Assembly: GCF_030296015.1 (NCBI RefSeq)
Contig: NZ_AP027368.1
Coordinates: forward strand, 4,140,839 to 4,204,838
Reading direction: 5' to 3'
Origin: Ferrimonas sp. YFM
GTDB lineage: Bacteria > Pseudomonadota > Gammaproteobacteria > Enterobacterales > Shewanellaceae
Length of the DNA: 64,000 nt
In this document: positions 1-9,365 of the stretch, piece by piece
Layout: each line of letters opens with the position of its first letter
How positions within the stretch are numbered: the stretch's first letter is position 1
Program-made: the position numbers and the translations under genes
Notes under the pieces: model-generated
The model's input: only the letters and a program-made list of their open reading frames with translations
What the model was told of the DNA's origin: nothing
Databases searched by the model: none

Positions 1-1091
1 GTCCGCCCGACCAGGTCCACCTCATCCACACCCTGGTCGTGGGAGACAAACAACTGCTCAGGTGTGCCACTGAAGCCCCACACCAGATCGGCGCCGATGG
101 CGGGAGAGGTGTGGGTGGACAGACGGTCCAGCACATAGTCTTCCGGCTGGGACAGGGCGGCGATGCCGGCACTGATGGTGGCCACCCAGAGGTTGTCGCT
201 GTCGTCCAGCTCCAGCTTGTGCATGCTGGCTGCGACATCGAACAGCTCTTCACTGCGGCCCATGGCGGTGACTTTCAGGTCCTTGCCATCAATGCGGAAC
301 AAGCCCAGGGTGGTCACCACCCACAGATTGCCCTTGCTGTCCTGCTGGATGTCGCGCACCGAACGTCCCACGGGGTCGATGCGGATGAAATTCTGCCCCT
401 GACGCAGATACAGTCCCCGGGTGGAGGTCAGCCACAAGCGGCCCTGACGGTCGGAAAACAGGGTGGTGAGGTTGCCCCGCTCCTTGGGCCAGGGGGCGGA
501 CTCCAGAACCTCCCCCTCCATGGAGAAGGTAATTAACTGGTTGCGGGTGCCGGTGACCAGGGTATCGCCGTGGTGCACCAGACCTTGAAAGAAGTGCTTC
601 TGGGCGCCAATCACCGACAACAGGGTGGCCTGCTCCTCGGCCAAATCGAACCGGTAGAGCTGGCCCATCTCGTTCAGTACCCAGAACAGCTGGCCCTCGG
701 CGTCGGTCAGGGCGGTAGAGCCTCCTCCCTGGTAATCCGTGTAGCTGTCACGGCCGAGCATGGAAACCTGGTTGTGGGCCTCATCCAGCAGGAACAGATC
801 ATGCTCACTGGAGATCAGGATCTGATTGTCTGGCAGGGTTCGTACCCGGGTCAGAGTGAAATCAGGCAGGAGGACGGTATCGGAGAAACGATCGAGGCGG
901 CGAACCTTGTGGCTGGCGATGCGGTAAAGCCCATCGTGGGTGGTCACCCACAGTTGTCCCCGATCGCTGAAGGCCATATCCGTCACTGAATTGGAGACGA
1001 AACCGGAATGGTGATCGAAGACACGGCTCTGGAAGCCGTAAACCGGAAGAACTTGTCCCAACAACAGGACCAATAGCGTGAGCCACCTCAA
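1..1091 (-). CDS. Beta-propeller sensor protein, two-component-regulator propeller type (C-terminal part lies beyond the window)
   Basis: Reading leftward from a TTG codon at 1091, 363 codons stay open to the window edge. An in-frame TGA at 1109-1107 leaves only a few codons for the start; TTG gives the signal sequence MRWLTLLVLLLGQVLPVYG and has a GAAGG motif upstream. The rest shows repeats of the Reg_prop kind, each with an 'xLWV/LxTxxGLYR' blade motif (LWVTTHDGLYR, RLWLTSTRGLYLR, NLWVVTTLGLFR, NLWVATISAGI). In known families such a periplasmic propeller precedes a Y_Y_Y domain, a membrane helix and a histidine kinase or GGDEF output. That output part is not visible, so whether this is a kinase, a cyclase or neither is unknown. 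It lies downstream of lpd on the same strand but behind a terminator, so it is probably a separate unit. Confidence 0.75.
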   Translation of the reverse strand, partial: MRWLTLLVLLLGQVLPVYGFQSRVFDHHSGFVSNSVTDMAFSDRGQLWVTTHDGLYRIASHKVRRLDRFSDTVLLPDFTLTRVRTLPDNQILISSEHDLFLLDEAHNQVSMLGRDSYTDYQGGGSTALTDAEGQLFWVLNEMGQLYRFDLAEEQATLLSVIGAQKHFFQGLVHHGDTLVTGTRNQLITFSMEGEVLESAPWPKERGNLTTLFSDRQGRLWLTSTRGLYLRQGQNFIRIDPVGRSVRDIQQDSKGNLWVVTTLGLFRIDGKDLKVTAMGRSEELFDVAASMHKLELDDSDNLWVATISAGIAALSQPEDYVLDRLSTHTSPAIGADLVWGFSGTPEQLFVSHDQGVDEVDLVGR

Positions 1092-1173
1092 CAGAATGAG
1101 CCACCTTCAGGGTTATAGTTATCGAAACGCTACTTTAAAAGTTGTTCTACCAAACTTCCATCGCTCTGTGCAT

Positions 1174-1196
1174 AAAAAAAGCGGCCGAAGCCGCTT
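1174..1196 (-). terminator. Rho-independent terminator after lpd
   Basis: On the minus strand AAGCGGC-TTCG-GCCGCTT is followed by a T run, 20 nt after the lpd stop. It has a UUCG-type tetraloop and a perfect 7-bp stem. It separates lpd from the propeller gene. Confidence 0.9.
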
Positions 1197-1215
1197 AATT
1201 CGCATTTGAAGGGTG

Positions 1216-2640
1216 TTAACGCTTCTTCGCCTTGGGGTTGGGCAGGTCAGTGATGCTGCCCTCATACACCTCGGCGGCCAGGCCCACAGACTCGTGCAGA
1301 GTGGGGTGGGCATGGATGGTCAGCGCCAGATCTTCGGCATCACAACCCATCTCGATGGCCAGGCCAATCTCACCCAGCAGTTCGCCGCCGTTGCTGCCGA
1401 CGATGGCCCCGCCGATCACCCGGTGGGTCTCCTTGTCGAAGATCAGCTTGGTCATGCCGTCAGCGGCATCCTGGGCAATGGCTCGGCCACTGGCAGCCCA
1501 GGGGAAGACCGCAGTTTCGTAAGCGATGTTCTGCGCCTTGGCTTCCTTCTCGGTCAGGCCCACCCAGGCCACCTCAGGATCGGTGTAGGCGATGGAGGGG
1601 ATCACCTTGGGATCGAAGTAGTGCTTCTTACCGGAGATCACCTCGGCGGCCACATGGCCTTCATGCACACCTTTGTGCGCCAGCATCGGCTGGCCGACGA
1701 TGTCGCCGATGGCGAAGATGTGGTTGACGTTGGTGCGCATCTGCTTGTCGACGTTGATGAAGCCGCGCTCGTCAATCTTCACGCCCGCCTTGTCGGCGTC
1801 GATCAGTTTGCCGTTGGGGGTACGGCCGATGGCCACCAGGACCGCGTCATAACGCTGAGGCTCTGCCGGGGCCTTCTTGCCCTCCATGCTGACGTAGATG
1901 CCGTCTTCCTTGGCTTCCACCTGGGTGACCTTGGTCTCCAGCATGAAGTCGAACTTGTTCTTCATCCGTTTGGTAAAGACGCGAACCACATCCTTATCGG
2001 CTGCGGGGATCACCTGATCCAGCATCTCCACCACGTCCACCTTGGAACCCAGGGTATGGTATACGGTACCCATCTCCAGGCCGATGATGCCGCCGCCCAT
2101 AACCAGCAGGCGCTCGGGGATCTCTTTCAGCTCCAGGGCGTCGGTGGAGTCCCAGATGCGGGGATCTTCGTGGGGGATGAACGGCAACTCGATGGGGCGC
2201 GAACCGGCGGCGATGATGGCGTGGTCAAAGTTCACCACTGTGGTGCCGTCGGCACCCTCTACGGCGATGGAGTTGGGGCCGGTAAACTTACCAAAGCCGT
2301 TTACTACCTTCACCTTACGCATCTTGGCCATACCGGACAGACCACCGGTCAGTTGGCCAATCACCTTCTCCTTGTGGGCGCGTACCTTGTCCAGATCGAT
2401 CTGGGGCTCACCGAAGCTGATGCCGTGATCCGCCATCGCCTTGGCTTCGTCGATCACCTTGGCAACGTGCAGCAGCGCTTTGGAGGGGATACAACCGACG
2501 TTCAGGCACACACCACCCAGGGTGGAGTAACGCTCAACGATAACGGTTTCCAGGCCGAGGTCGGCGGCACGAAAAGCGGCGGAGTAACCGGCAGGTCCGG
2601 CACCGAGAACCACGACTTGGGTTTTGATCTCGTTGCTCAT
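1216..2640 (-). CDS. lpd: Dihydrolipoyl dehydrogenase (E3)
   Basis: This flavoprotein (474 aa, the usual size) reoxidises dihydrolipoamide of the 2-oxoacid dehydrogenase complexes with NAD+. The N-terminus has the FAD-binding motif GAGPAGYSAA (residues 13-22). The redox-active disulfide is GGVCLNVGCIPSK with Cys45 and Cys50. A second GGGIIGLE dinucleotide fold for NAD sits near residue 180, and the C-terminal HAHPTLHE holds the catalytic His-Glu pair. It follows aceF by 127 nt containing a terminator hairpin, so lpd is probably partly read through and partly transcribed separately, as is usual because E3 also serves 2-oxoglutarate dehydrogenase. Confidence 0.97.
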   Translation of the reverse strand: MSNEIKTQVVVLGAGPAGYSAAFRAADLGLETVIVERYSTLGGVCLNVGCIPSKALLHVAKVIDEAKAMADHGISFGEPQIDLDKVRAHKEKVIGQLTGGLSGMAKMRKVKVVNGFGKFTGPNSIAVEGADGTTVVNFDHAIIAAGSRPIELPFIPHEDPRIWDSTDALELKEIPERLLVMGGGIIGLEMGTVYHTLGSKVDVVEMLDQVIPAADKDVVRVFTKRMKNKFDFMLETKVTQVEAKEDGIYVSMEGKKAPAEPQRYDAVLVAIGRTPNGKLIDADKAGVKIDERGFINVDKQMRTNVNHIFAIGDIVGQPMLAHKGVHEGHVAAEVISGKKHYFDPKVIPSIAYTDPEVAWVGLTEKEAKAQNIAYETAVFPWAASGRAIAQDAADGMTKLIFDKETHRVIGGAIVGSNGGELLGEIGLAIEMGCDAEDLALTIHAHPTLHESVGLAAEVYEGSITDLPNPKAKKR

Positions 2641-2728
2641 AATGTCCTCTATTTTTTATTCATTCCGTTGGGGCAGTCACCACCTGACGGCGGGGATGCT
2701 GGCATTGTACTGCCCCGATTCCTTAAAC

Positions 2729-2757
2729 AAAAGGCCAACCAGAATGGTCGGCCTTTT
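2729..2757 (-). terminator. Terminator or attenuating hairpin after aceF
   Basis: Minus strand AAAAGGCCGACCA-TTCT-GGTTGGCCTTTT lies 11 nt after the aceF stop. It is a long stem with one G-U pair ending in a T tract. It lies between aceF and lpd and could set the E2:E3 ratio. Confidence 0.85.
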
Positions 2758-2767
2758 ATATGCCGAT

Positions 2768-4429
2768 TTACAGAATCAATCGACGGATGTCACCCAGTGT
2801 CTGACTCAGGGTGGTGATGAAGCGGGCCGCGTCGGCACCGTCGATCACCCTGTGGTCATAGGACATCGCCAGGGGCAGCATCAGCCGGGGCTGGAACGCC
2901 TGGCCATCCCACTTGGGCTTCATCTCGGAGCGGGACACGCCGAGGATGGCCACGTCCGGGGCGTTGACGATGGGGGTAAACTGAGTACCGCCAATGCCGC
3001 CCAGGCTGGAGATGGTGAAGCAGCTTCCCTGCATGTCGGTAGCTGTCAACTTACCTTGACGGGCCTTGGTGGAGAGCTCCGCCAGATCCTGAGACAGTTC
3101 GATGATCCCTTTCTTGTTCACATCACGAACCACGGGCACCACAAGACCGTTGGGGGTATCCACCGCCACACCGATGTGGATGTACTTCTTCATCACCAGG
3201 CTCTCACCGTCTGCAGACAGGGAGCTGTTGAACTTGGGGTGGGTCTCCAGGGCTCGGGCCGCCGCCTTGAGGATGAACACCAGAGGGGTGATCTTCACGC
3301 CGCTGTCGCTCTTGGCCGCCAGCTGGTTCTGCTCCTTACGGAACGCCTCCTGCTCGGTGATGTCCGCCTCGTCAAACTGGGTCACATGGGGGATGGTCAC
3401 CCAGTTGCGATGCAGGTTGGGACCGGAGATCTTCTGGATCCGGGTCAGCGGCACCTCTTCCACTTCACCGAACTTGGCGAAGTCCACCTTAGGCCCTTCA
3501 ATCACCTGCAAACCGTTACCGGCACCTGTGCTGGTGGCGGCGCTGGCCTTGGGACGGGACAGCTCATACTTGACGTAGGCCTGCACGTCCTCTTTGAGGA
3601 TGCGGTTCTTACGGCCTGTGCCCTTCACCTTGGTCAGGTCCACACCAAACTCGCTGGCCAGGCGGCGAACCGCCGGAGAAGCGTAGATGGCGCCGGTGGC
3701 CTTGGGGGCCGCCGCAGAGGGGTGATGAGGCACAGGTGGCGCGGAGTTCTTGGCCGGAGCCGGCGCAGGGTCCGCCTTAGGCGCTTCGGCAGCAGGCGCC
3801 GGAGCAGGTTCAGCCGCCACTGGGGCCGCATCCTGAGTTTCAATCAGGGCCACCAGTCCGCCTTCGCCAATCTTGTCGCCCACGTTGACCTTCAGCTCCT
3901 TCACCACACCGGCGAAGGGGGCAGGCACCTCCATGGTGGCCTTGTCGGTCTCCAGGGTGATCAGGCCCTGTTCCGCCTCGACGCTGTCACCCACGGCAAC
4001 CAGCACCTCGATGATGTCCACTTCACCGGACTCACCGATGTCGGGCACGGTCACCTCTTTCACCACAGGCCCGGAAACGGCCACCGGCGCCTCGGCGGCG
4101 GCAGGGGCTTCAGGGGCAGGGGCAGGCTCGGCAGGAGCCGGGGTTTCCGCTGGGGTCGCTTCGGCCGCCGGGGCCTCGGCGGCCGCTTCACCGGCCACCT
4201 CCACCAGGGCGATCAGGTCCCCTTCGGAGACCTTGTCACCTACCTGGACTTTCAGCTCAACCACGGTACCCGCGTCTTCGCTGGGCACATCCATGGTGGC
4301 CTTGTCGGTTTCCACGGTGATCAGCGAACCTTCCGCTTCAACGGCGTCGCCAGCGGCCACGCACAGCTCGATGATCTCTACCGCATCGCCGCCCACGTCG
4401 GGCAGACGGATCTCTTTGATTTGTGACAT
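2768..4429 (-). CDS. aceF: Pyruvate dehydrogenase E2, dihydrolipoamide acetyltransferase
   Basis: Core of the pyruvate dehydrogenase complex; it transfers acetyl groups from lipoamide to CoA. Domains in the 553-aa product: lipoyl domain 1 (about 1-77, [10 protein letters not shown], lipoyl Lys43), Ala/Pro/Glu linker, lipoyl domain 2 (about 122-198, [10 protein letters not shown], Lys163), a second Ala/Pro linker, the peripheral-subunit-binding domain beginning [16 protein letters not shown], and the catalytic domain with [14 protein letters not shown] (catalytic His, Asp) near the C-terminus. There are two lipoyl domains, against three in E. coli AceF (about 630 aa). It lies 14 nt after aceE, clearly in one operon. 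Confidence 0.97.
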   Translation of the reverse strand: MSQIKEIRLPDVGGDAVEIIELCVAAGDAVEAEGSLITVETDKATMDVPSEDAGTVVELKVQVGDKVSEGDLIALVEVAGEAAAEAPAAEATPAETPAPAEPAPAPEAPAAAEAPVAVSGPVVKEVTVPDIGESGEVDIIEVLVAVGDSVEAEQGLITLETDKATMEVPAPFAGVVKELKVNVGDKIGEGGLVALIETQDAAPVAAEPAPAPAAEAPKADPAPAPAKNSAPPVPHHPSAAAPKATGAIYASPAVRRLASEFGVDLTKVKGTGRKNRILKEDVQAYVKYELSRPKASAATSTGAGNGLQVIEGPKVDFAKFGEVEEVPLTRIQKISGPNLHRNWVTIPHVTQFDEADITEQEAFRKEQNQLAAKSDSGVKITPLVFILKAAARALETHPKFNSSLSADGESLVMKKYIHIGVAVDTPNGLVVPVVRDVNKKGIIELSQDLAELSTKARQGKLTATDMQGSCFTISSLGGIGGTQFTPIVNAPDVAILGVSRSEMKPKWDGQAFQPRLMLPLAMSYDHRVIDGADAARFITTLSQTLGDIRRLIL

Positions 4430-4443
4430 TTATCTAATCCCTA

Positions 4444-7110
4444 TCAAGCCCACAGCGGATTCGGTTTGGCGGTATCGATGCCGTACTGCTCAATGGTCTG
4501 GGTCAGCACCTCAACCGGCAGCTCGCCACGGTCCACCAGGGACTTGAGCGCGGCCAGAACCACCCAGCGAGAGTCCACTTCGAAGTGGTGACGCAGGTTG
4601 GCGCGGCTGTCGGAGCGGCCGAAGCCGTCGGTGCCCAGTACGCTGTAGTCGCCGGGAACCCAGGCACGAACCTGATCGGCGTAGGACTTCATGTAGTCGG
4701 TCGCGGCGATAACAGGGGACTCATCCAGCACAGTGCTGATGTAGGCCTGCTTAGGTTTGGCAGTGGGGTTCAGCAGGTTGTGGCGTTCAATGTCCTGACC
4801 GTCACGGGTCAGTTCGTTGAAGCTGGTGACGCTGAATACGTCCACATCGATGCCGTAGTCCTTGGCCAGGGCGTCGGCGGCCTTGCGAACTTGCTGCAGG
4901 ATGGAACCACAACCCAGCAGCTGTACCTTGCCTTTGCCGGACCCCTTGATGCTGTCCAGCTTGTAGATACCCTTGATGATCCCCTCTTCCACGCCTTCTG
5001 GCATGGCAGGTTGCTCATAGTTCTCGTTCAGGGTGGTCAGGTAGTAGAACACGTCTTCCTGGGCATCGCCGTACATCCGCTCCAGGCCGTCGTGGACGAT
5101 GACCGCCACTTCGTAGCCATAGGTTGGGTCATAGGTGATGCAGCTTGGGATGGTGTTCGCCTGAATGTGGCTGTGGCCATCCTGGTGCTGCAGACCTTCG
5201 CCGTTGAGGGTGGTGCGTCCGGAAGTACCGCCAATCATGAATCCACGGGCACGCTGGTCACCGGCCGCCCAGGCCATGTCACCGATGCGCTGGAAGCCAA
5301 ACATGGAGTAGTAGATGTAGAACGGAATGGTCGGGGCGTCGTTGGTGGAGTAACTGGTCGCCGCCGCCAGCCAGGAGCTCATGGCGCCCAGCTCGTTGAT
5401 CCCTTCCTGCAGTACCTGGCCCTTCTTGTCCTCACGGTAGTAGGCCACCTGGTCCTTGTCCTGAGGGGTGTACTTCTGGCCTTCATGGGCATAGATGCCC
5501 ACCTGACGGAACAGGCCTTCCATACCAAAGGTACGGGCTTCATCCGGGATGATGGGCACGATGCGCTTGCCGATCTGCTTGTCTTTGAGCAGGGCGGTCA
5601 GGACGCGGACGAACGCCATGGTGGTGGAGATTTCGCGGCCGTTGGAGCCCTTGAGCACGGCGTCAAACGCCTTCAGCGGCGGGGTGATCAGCTCCTCGGT
5701 GAACTTGGAGCTGCGGGCCGGCATGTAGCCTTTCAGGGCTTCACGGCGCTCGCGCAGGTATTTCACCTCTTCGGAATCTTCACCCGGGTGGTAGTAAGGG
5801 ATGTCTTCCAGCTGATCGTCGCTCAGAGGGATGTTGAAGCGGTCACGGAAGTGCTTGATCGCATCCATGTCCATCTTCTTCACGCCGTGGGCGATGTTCT
5901 TACCTTCACCGGCTTCACCCATGCCGTAACCTTTAACGGTCTTGGCCAGGATCACCGTGGGGCGACCCTTGGTTTCGGTAGCCTGCTTCAGGGCGGCGTA
6001 GACCTTCACCGGATCGTGACCACCACGGTTCAGGCGCCAGATGTCGCTGTCGGACATGTTGGCCACCATCTCGGCGGTCTCCGGGTACTTACCGAAGAAG
6101 TGCTCACGGGTGTAGGCGCCACCCTTGGCTTTGCAGTTCTGGTATTCGCCGTCGACGGTCTCTTCCATCAGTTGCAGCAGCTTGCCGGAGGTGTCCTGGG
6201 CCAACAGGGGATCCCAGTAGCGACCCCAGATCACCTTGATCACTTCCCAGCCAGCGCCGCGGAATTCACCTTCCAGCTCCTGGATGATCTTACCGTTACC
6301 CCGTACCGGGCCGTCCAGACGTTGCAGGTTGCAGTTGACGATGAAGATCAGGTTGTCCAGCTCTTCACGGGCCGCCAGGCCGATGGCGCCCAGGGCTTCC
6401 GGCTCATCCACTTCACCGTCACCGAGGAAGCAGTAGACCTTCTGTTCGGAACAGTCTTTGATGCCGCGGTCGGTCAGGTACTTGAGGTAGCGCGCCTGGT
6501 AGATGGCGGCAATGGGACCCAGACCCATGGATACGGTGGGGAACTGCCAGTAATCGGGCATCAGACGGGGGTGAGGGTAGGAGGAGAGACCCTTACCGTC
6601 CACCTCCTGGCGGAAGTTATCCAGCTGAGATTCGGTCAGGCGGCCTTCCAGGAAAGAGCGGGAGTAGATGCCGGGGGCGATGTGACCCTGGAAGTACACC
6701 AGATCACCACCATCCTTCTCGTTGGGTGCACGGAAGAAGTGGTTGAAGCACACGTCATACAGGGTGGCACTGGAGGCAAAGCTGGAGATGTGGCCCCCAA
6801 GCTCCAGGTCCTTCTTGGACGCACGCAGTACCATGGCCAGGGCGTTCCAGCGAACGATGGCACGAATACGCTCCTCCAGCTCCTGGTTACCAGGCATGTG
6901 GGGTTCGGAGCCAACAGGGATGGTATTCACATAGGCGGTGGTGGGTTTGTAGGGCAGATGGGCACCGCTGCGGCGGGCCTTGTCGATCATCTGCTCCAGC
7001 AGGTAATGAGCCCGCTCGGGACCATCCTGCTCCAATACCGCCGCAAGGGCGCCCAGCCATTCATGAGTTTCTTGCGGATCCACGTCGTGTGGCATCATTT
7101 CCGGCATCAC
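4444..7110 (-). CDS. aceE: Pyruvate dehydrogenase E1 (decarboxylating), homodimeric type
   Basis: This thiamine-diphosphate enzyme decarboxylates pyruvate and reductively acetylates the lipoyl groups of AceF. The product has 888 aa, essentially the length of E. coli AceE. The ThDP motif begins GDGEVDEPEALGA and ends about 30 residues later at NCNLQ. The start ATG has GAGGAA upstream. It is the first enzyme gene of the operon, 65 nt after pdhR, with a GC-rich hairpin in the gap. Confidence 0.98.
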   Translation of the reverse strand: MMPEMMPHDVDPQETHEWLGALAAVLEQDGPERAHYLLEQMIDKARRSGAHLPYKPTTAYVNTIPVGSEPHMPGNQELEERIRAIVRWNALAMVLRASKKDLELGGHISSFASSATLYDVCFNHFFRAPNEKDGGDLVYFQGHIAPGIYSRSFLEGRLTESQLDNFRQEVDGKGLSSYPHPRLMPDYWQFPTVSMGLGPIAAIYQARYLKYLTDRGIKDCSEQKVYCFLGDGEVDEPEALGAIGLAAREELDNLIFIVNCNLQRLDGPVRGNGKIIQELEGEFRGAGWEVIKVIWGRYWDPLLAQDTSGKLLQLMEETVDGEYQNCKAKGGAYTREHFFGKYPETAEMVANMSDSDIWRLNRGGHDPVKVYAALKQATETKGRPTVILAKTVKGYGMGEAGEGKNIAHGVKKMDMDAIKHFRDRFNIPLSDDQLEDIPYYHPGEDSEEVKYLRERREALKGYMPARSSKFTEELITPPLKAFDAVLKGSNGREISTTMAFVRVLTALLKDKQIGKRIVPIIPDEARTFGMEGLFRQVGIYAHEGQKYTPQDKDQVAYYREDKKGQVLQEGINELGAMSSWLAAATSYSTNDAPTIPFYIYYSMFGFQRIGDMAWAAGDQRARGFMIGGTSGRTTLNGEGLQHQDGHSHIQANTIPSCITYDPTYGYEVAVIVHDGLERMYGDAQEDVFYYLTTLNENYEQPAMPEGVEEGIIKGIYKLDSIKGSGKGKVQLLGCGSILQQVRKAADALAKDYGIDVDVFSVTSFNELTRDGQDIERHNLLNPTAKPKQAYISTVLDESPVIAATDYMKSYADQVRAWVPGDYSVLGTDGFGRSDSRANLRHHFEVDSRWVVLAALKSLVDRGELPVEVLTQTIEQYGIDTAKPNPLWA

Positions 7111-7139
7111 AAAATTCCTCTTCCATCGTTGCTTGTGAT

Positions 7140-7165
7140 GGGGCGGCCCGAAGGACCGCCTTTAC
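7140..7165 (-). other. GC-rich stem-loop between pdhR and aceE
   Basis: Minus strand GGCGGTCC-TTC-GGGCCGCC forms a stem with one G-U pair but is not followed by a T run. It may be a processing or stability element that separates repressor and enzyme levels. No function is shown. Confidence 0.45.
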
Positions 7166-7175
7166 TCGCATTCTG

Positions 7176-7931
7176 CTAGTAGTCGTTCCGCAGGCGGCGC
7201 AGGCTGCGCTGCTGACGACTGTCTTCCTGGCGCACCTCGATGGTCACTTCCTCGATGTAGGCCAGGTGTTCATTAGATGCCCTGCGCGCCACTTCGGGCT
7301 CGCGATTCAAGATCGCTTTTAACAGAGCTTCCCGGTGCAGGTTGGCGTAATGGGCGGAGCCCTCCCGGCGGTACAGAAGACCGAGGTTTTCCGTCACATT
7401 ACGCTCGAGCAGAGGCGACAGACTCAACACCACGTGCAACATGGCAACGTTGTGTGAGGCTTCGGCCACCGCACGGTAGAAGTCCACGATCGCCTTGGCT
7501 TCAAGCTCAAGCTGACCCTGGACCTCATGGAGTCGTTCAATTCGCTGCTTAAGAATGGCGTGATCCGAATCGGTACCACGCAATGCTGCATAATAGGCCA
7601 TCATTCCCTCGGTTGCGTGACGGAACTCCAGGAGGTCGTACTGAGTCTCCGGGTTGTCCGCCAGCAATTCGATGAGGGGATCGGCCAAGCTTTTCCACAG
7701 CTGATCCTGCACGTAGGTGCCGCCACCCTGGCGCCGATTCAACAGGCCTTTCACCTCCAGCTTCTGAATCGCCTCCCTCAGAGAGGGTCGGGATACTTCA
7801 AACTGTTGTGCCAGCTCCCGCTCCGGCGGCAGTTTCTGCCCCGGTTTCAGGCTGCCTTCGAGGATCATCTTCTCCAGTTGGTTAACGATGACGTCGGACA
7901 GCTTTGGCTGACTGATTTTTTGGTAGGCCAT
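7176..7931 (-). CDS. pdhR: Pyruvate-responsive transcriptional repressor, GntR/FadR family
   Basis: Product of 251 aa. The N-terminal winged helix-turn-helix (about 10-75) has the GntR signature SRPSLREAIQKLEVKGLL followed by the wing RRQGGGTYV; the rest is an all-helical FCD ligand domain. In E. coli PdhR represses pdhR-aceEF-lpd until pyruvate binds. Position at the head of the aceEF operon and an AATTGGT-type operator in its own promoter support the same role, including autorepression. Confidence 0.95.
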   Translation of the reverse strand: MAYQKISQPKLSDVIVNQLEKMILEGSLKPGQKLPPERELAQQFEVSRPSLREAIQKLEVKGLLNRRQGGGTYVQDQLWKSLADPLIELLADNPETQYDLLEFRHATEGMMAYYAALRGTDSDHAILKQRIERLHEVQGQLELEAKAIVDFYRAVAEASHNVAMLHVVLSLSPLLERNVTENLGLLYRREGSAHYANLHREALLKAILNREPEVARRASNEHLAYIEEVTIEVRQEDSRQQRSLRRLRNDY

Positions 7932-7966
7932 GGTCGGATAACTTCCCAGTCTGCTAATGGTTTGTC

Positions 7967-7985
7967 AATTGGTAAGACCATTATG
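7967..7985 (-). promoter_or_regulatory. PdhR operator overlapping the pdhR -10 region
   Basis: Plus strand AATTGGTAAGACCATT (7967-7982) is a near-perfect match to the E. coli PdhR palindrome (TTGGT-3-ACCA). It overlaps a candidate -10 hexamer CATAAT (minus strand, 7985-7980), so a bound repressor would block polymerase. A TGTGAT half-site reminiscent of CRP lies about 25 nt further upstream; I give it little weight. Confidence 0.8.
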
Positions 7986-8384
7986 AGTGCGGCACAAAAT
8001 GTAGCAGATCACACTCTTTAATGGCAACCACTTTGATTGAAATCACAGAATGCATTTAATAGATCGACCTGATCAATAAAACCGAACAGGCCTTGCAATC
8101 AATGGTATGACCACTTTACAACATTTTGATCTCAAAGGAATCTGTGAATGAGATTCTGGCAGGCAAAGGGGATTGCTGCCACGTTGGATCATCCCTTGTT
8201 TGAGAGATAGATCAACCGACCGGTTCGCAATTTCGACAATTGAAGTGAGTCGAATTCTGTTGGCAATTCAATCCAGCCTAAAATCGCTGATTCTTCAACC
8301 GGCTTTTCACTGGTCAGACTGACCCATGTGCGCCAGATCACTCCTTGGGTCTCGGCGGTGTGAACTGATTCGGAGTCGGAGATG
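7986..8384. other. Gene-free stretch upstream of pdhR
   Basis: No plausible coding frame. Apart from the TGGT-3-ACCA box and the ampE terminator at its left-to-right end, it is AT-richer than its surroundings and I see no further structure. Confidence 0.5.
8101..8114. promoter_or_regulatory. Second PdhR-like box
   Basis: TGGTATGACCA (8103-8113) has the same TGGT-3-ACCA core as the promoter operator, about 130 bp further from pdhR. It could be an auxiliary operator or belong to another GntR-family regulator such as LldR. Confidence 0.5.
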
Positions 8385-8409
8385 AAAAAGGGGAGCCGGA
8401 GGGCTCCCC
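8385..8409 (-). terminator. Terminator of ampDE
   Basis: Minus strand GGGGAGCC-CTCC-GGCTCCCC followed by TTTTTC; perfect 8-bp stem. It lies about 108 nt beyond the ampE stop, an unusually long 3' tail with no reading frame I can support. Confidence 0.85.
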
Positions 8410-8516
8410 TGGGTCATTGAATTGACCAGAGACACAGACGGCGGCGCTCTTGAGCTGAACCGGCCTGCATCCGCAGTGAACTGGCAGACTTTTGGATGAG
8501 TCTCGCCGCAGCAAAC

Positions 8517-9365
8517 CTAACTGAGCACGCCGAAGATGGTCAGCAGGGAGACCAGGATCAGCAGCAGGGTGACATTGCGCTTGGCCAGCTTCAGCAGGTT
8601 GAGGGTGGACTGGACGCAAACCGGCGCCGCGGTCTCCACCGGAATCTCCTCCGCCACCAGGGCAACCCGGTAGATCAGGGTGCGGGCCGACACCGTGGGC
8701 TTGAATGCCAGTGACAGCCACACCGACAGGGCGCGGCTGAAATGGCCGGAAAGGGCAAAGCCGAACGCCACCAGACGCACCGGTACCCAGTCCAGCAGGG
8801 TCATCAATCCGGAGACCAGGGGACGATTGAGCTGATGCCGTTCGAAGTGGTCGTGGTAGCCACGCACCACACAATAGAAGGTCGCCACCGCTGGGCCCAA
8901 CAACACAAAGTAGAGGGCCACCGCCGCATAGTAGCGGTAGTTCAGCCAGGCGGCCACCTGCCCCATACGCTGTCCCAGCTCGCGCTCGGTCACCGCCTCC
9001 AGGGGCACAGGGTCCACCTTGTCGGCAATGTGGAAACTGGCCTGAAGATCGGCCCGGCAGGCGGCTTCGAGGTACTCCTTGAACGCCGCCCTCAGCTCCA
9101 TGTGACTGAACAACACCACCCCCACCAACAGCCACAGGGCCAGATGCCAGACGCCATAGTGCACCCCTTCGAACTCATAGGCGAGCAACGCCACCAGGGC
9201 AGGCGCCAGAGCCAGGGAGAACAGCATCTTCCAGCCGCTGCGCAACTCACTGTCGTTAAATAACCTGCTGCGATAGGCATCAAACACCGCATTAAACTGC
9301 AGTGAAGGGCCGATCAACTTCAGCCGCTCCAGCAGCAGTACCACCAGTAGTGAAAACAGAGCCAT
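8517..9365 (-). CDS. ampE: AmpE-like inner-membrane protein
   Basis: Product of 282 aa, matching AmpE. Hydrophobic segments are visible at the N-terminus, about 48-65, 70-85, about 145-165, and at the extreme C-terminus (VTLLLILVSLLTIFGVL). AmpE is an integral membrane protein encoded with AmpD; its molecular role is not well defined, though it is annotated as a modulator of beta-lactamase signalling. The start codon follows the ampD stop directly, so the two are translationally linked. Confidence 0.9.
   Translation of the reverse strand: MALFSLLVVLLLERLKLIGPSLQFNAVFDAYRSRLFNDSELRSGWKMLFSLALAPALVALLAYEFEGVHYGVWHLALWLLVGVVLFSHMELRAAFKEYLEAACRADLQASFHIADKVDPVPLEAVTERELGQRMGQVAAWLNYRYYAAVALYFVLLGPAVATFYCVVRGYHDHFERHQLNRPLVSGLMTLLDWVPVRLVAFGFALSGHFSRALSVWLSLAFKPTVSARTLIYRVALVAEEIPVETAAPVCVQSTLNLLKLAKRNVTLLLILVSLLTIFGVLS

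Noticed and set aside
4585-7179. An 864-aa open frame on plus opposite aceE (and the 600-aa one opposite aceF at 2624-4426)
   Set aside because: Antisense shadows of well-identified genes with biased composition.
8338-9135. A 265-aa minus frame over ampE and the following terminator
   Set aside because: Different frame from AmpE, Gly/Arg/Pro-rich, runs through a terminator hairpin.
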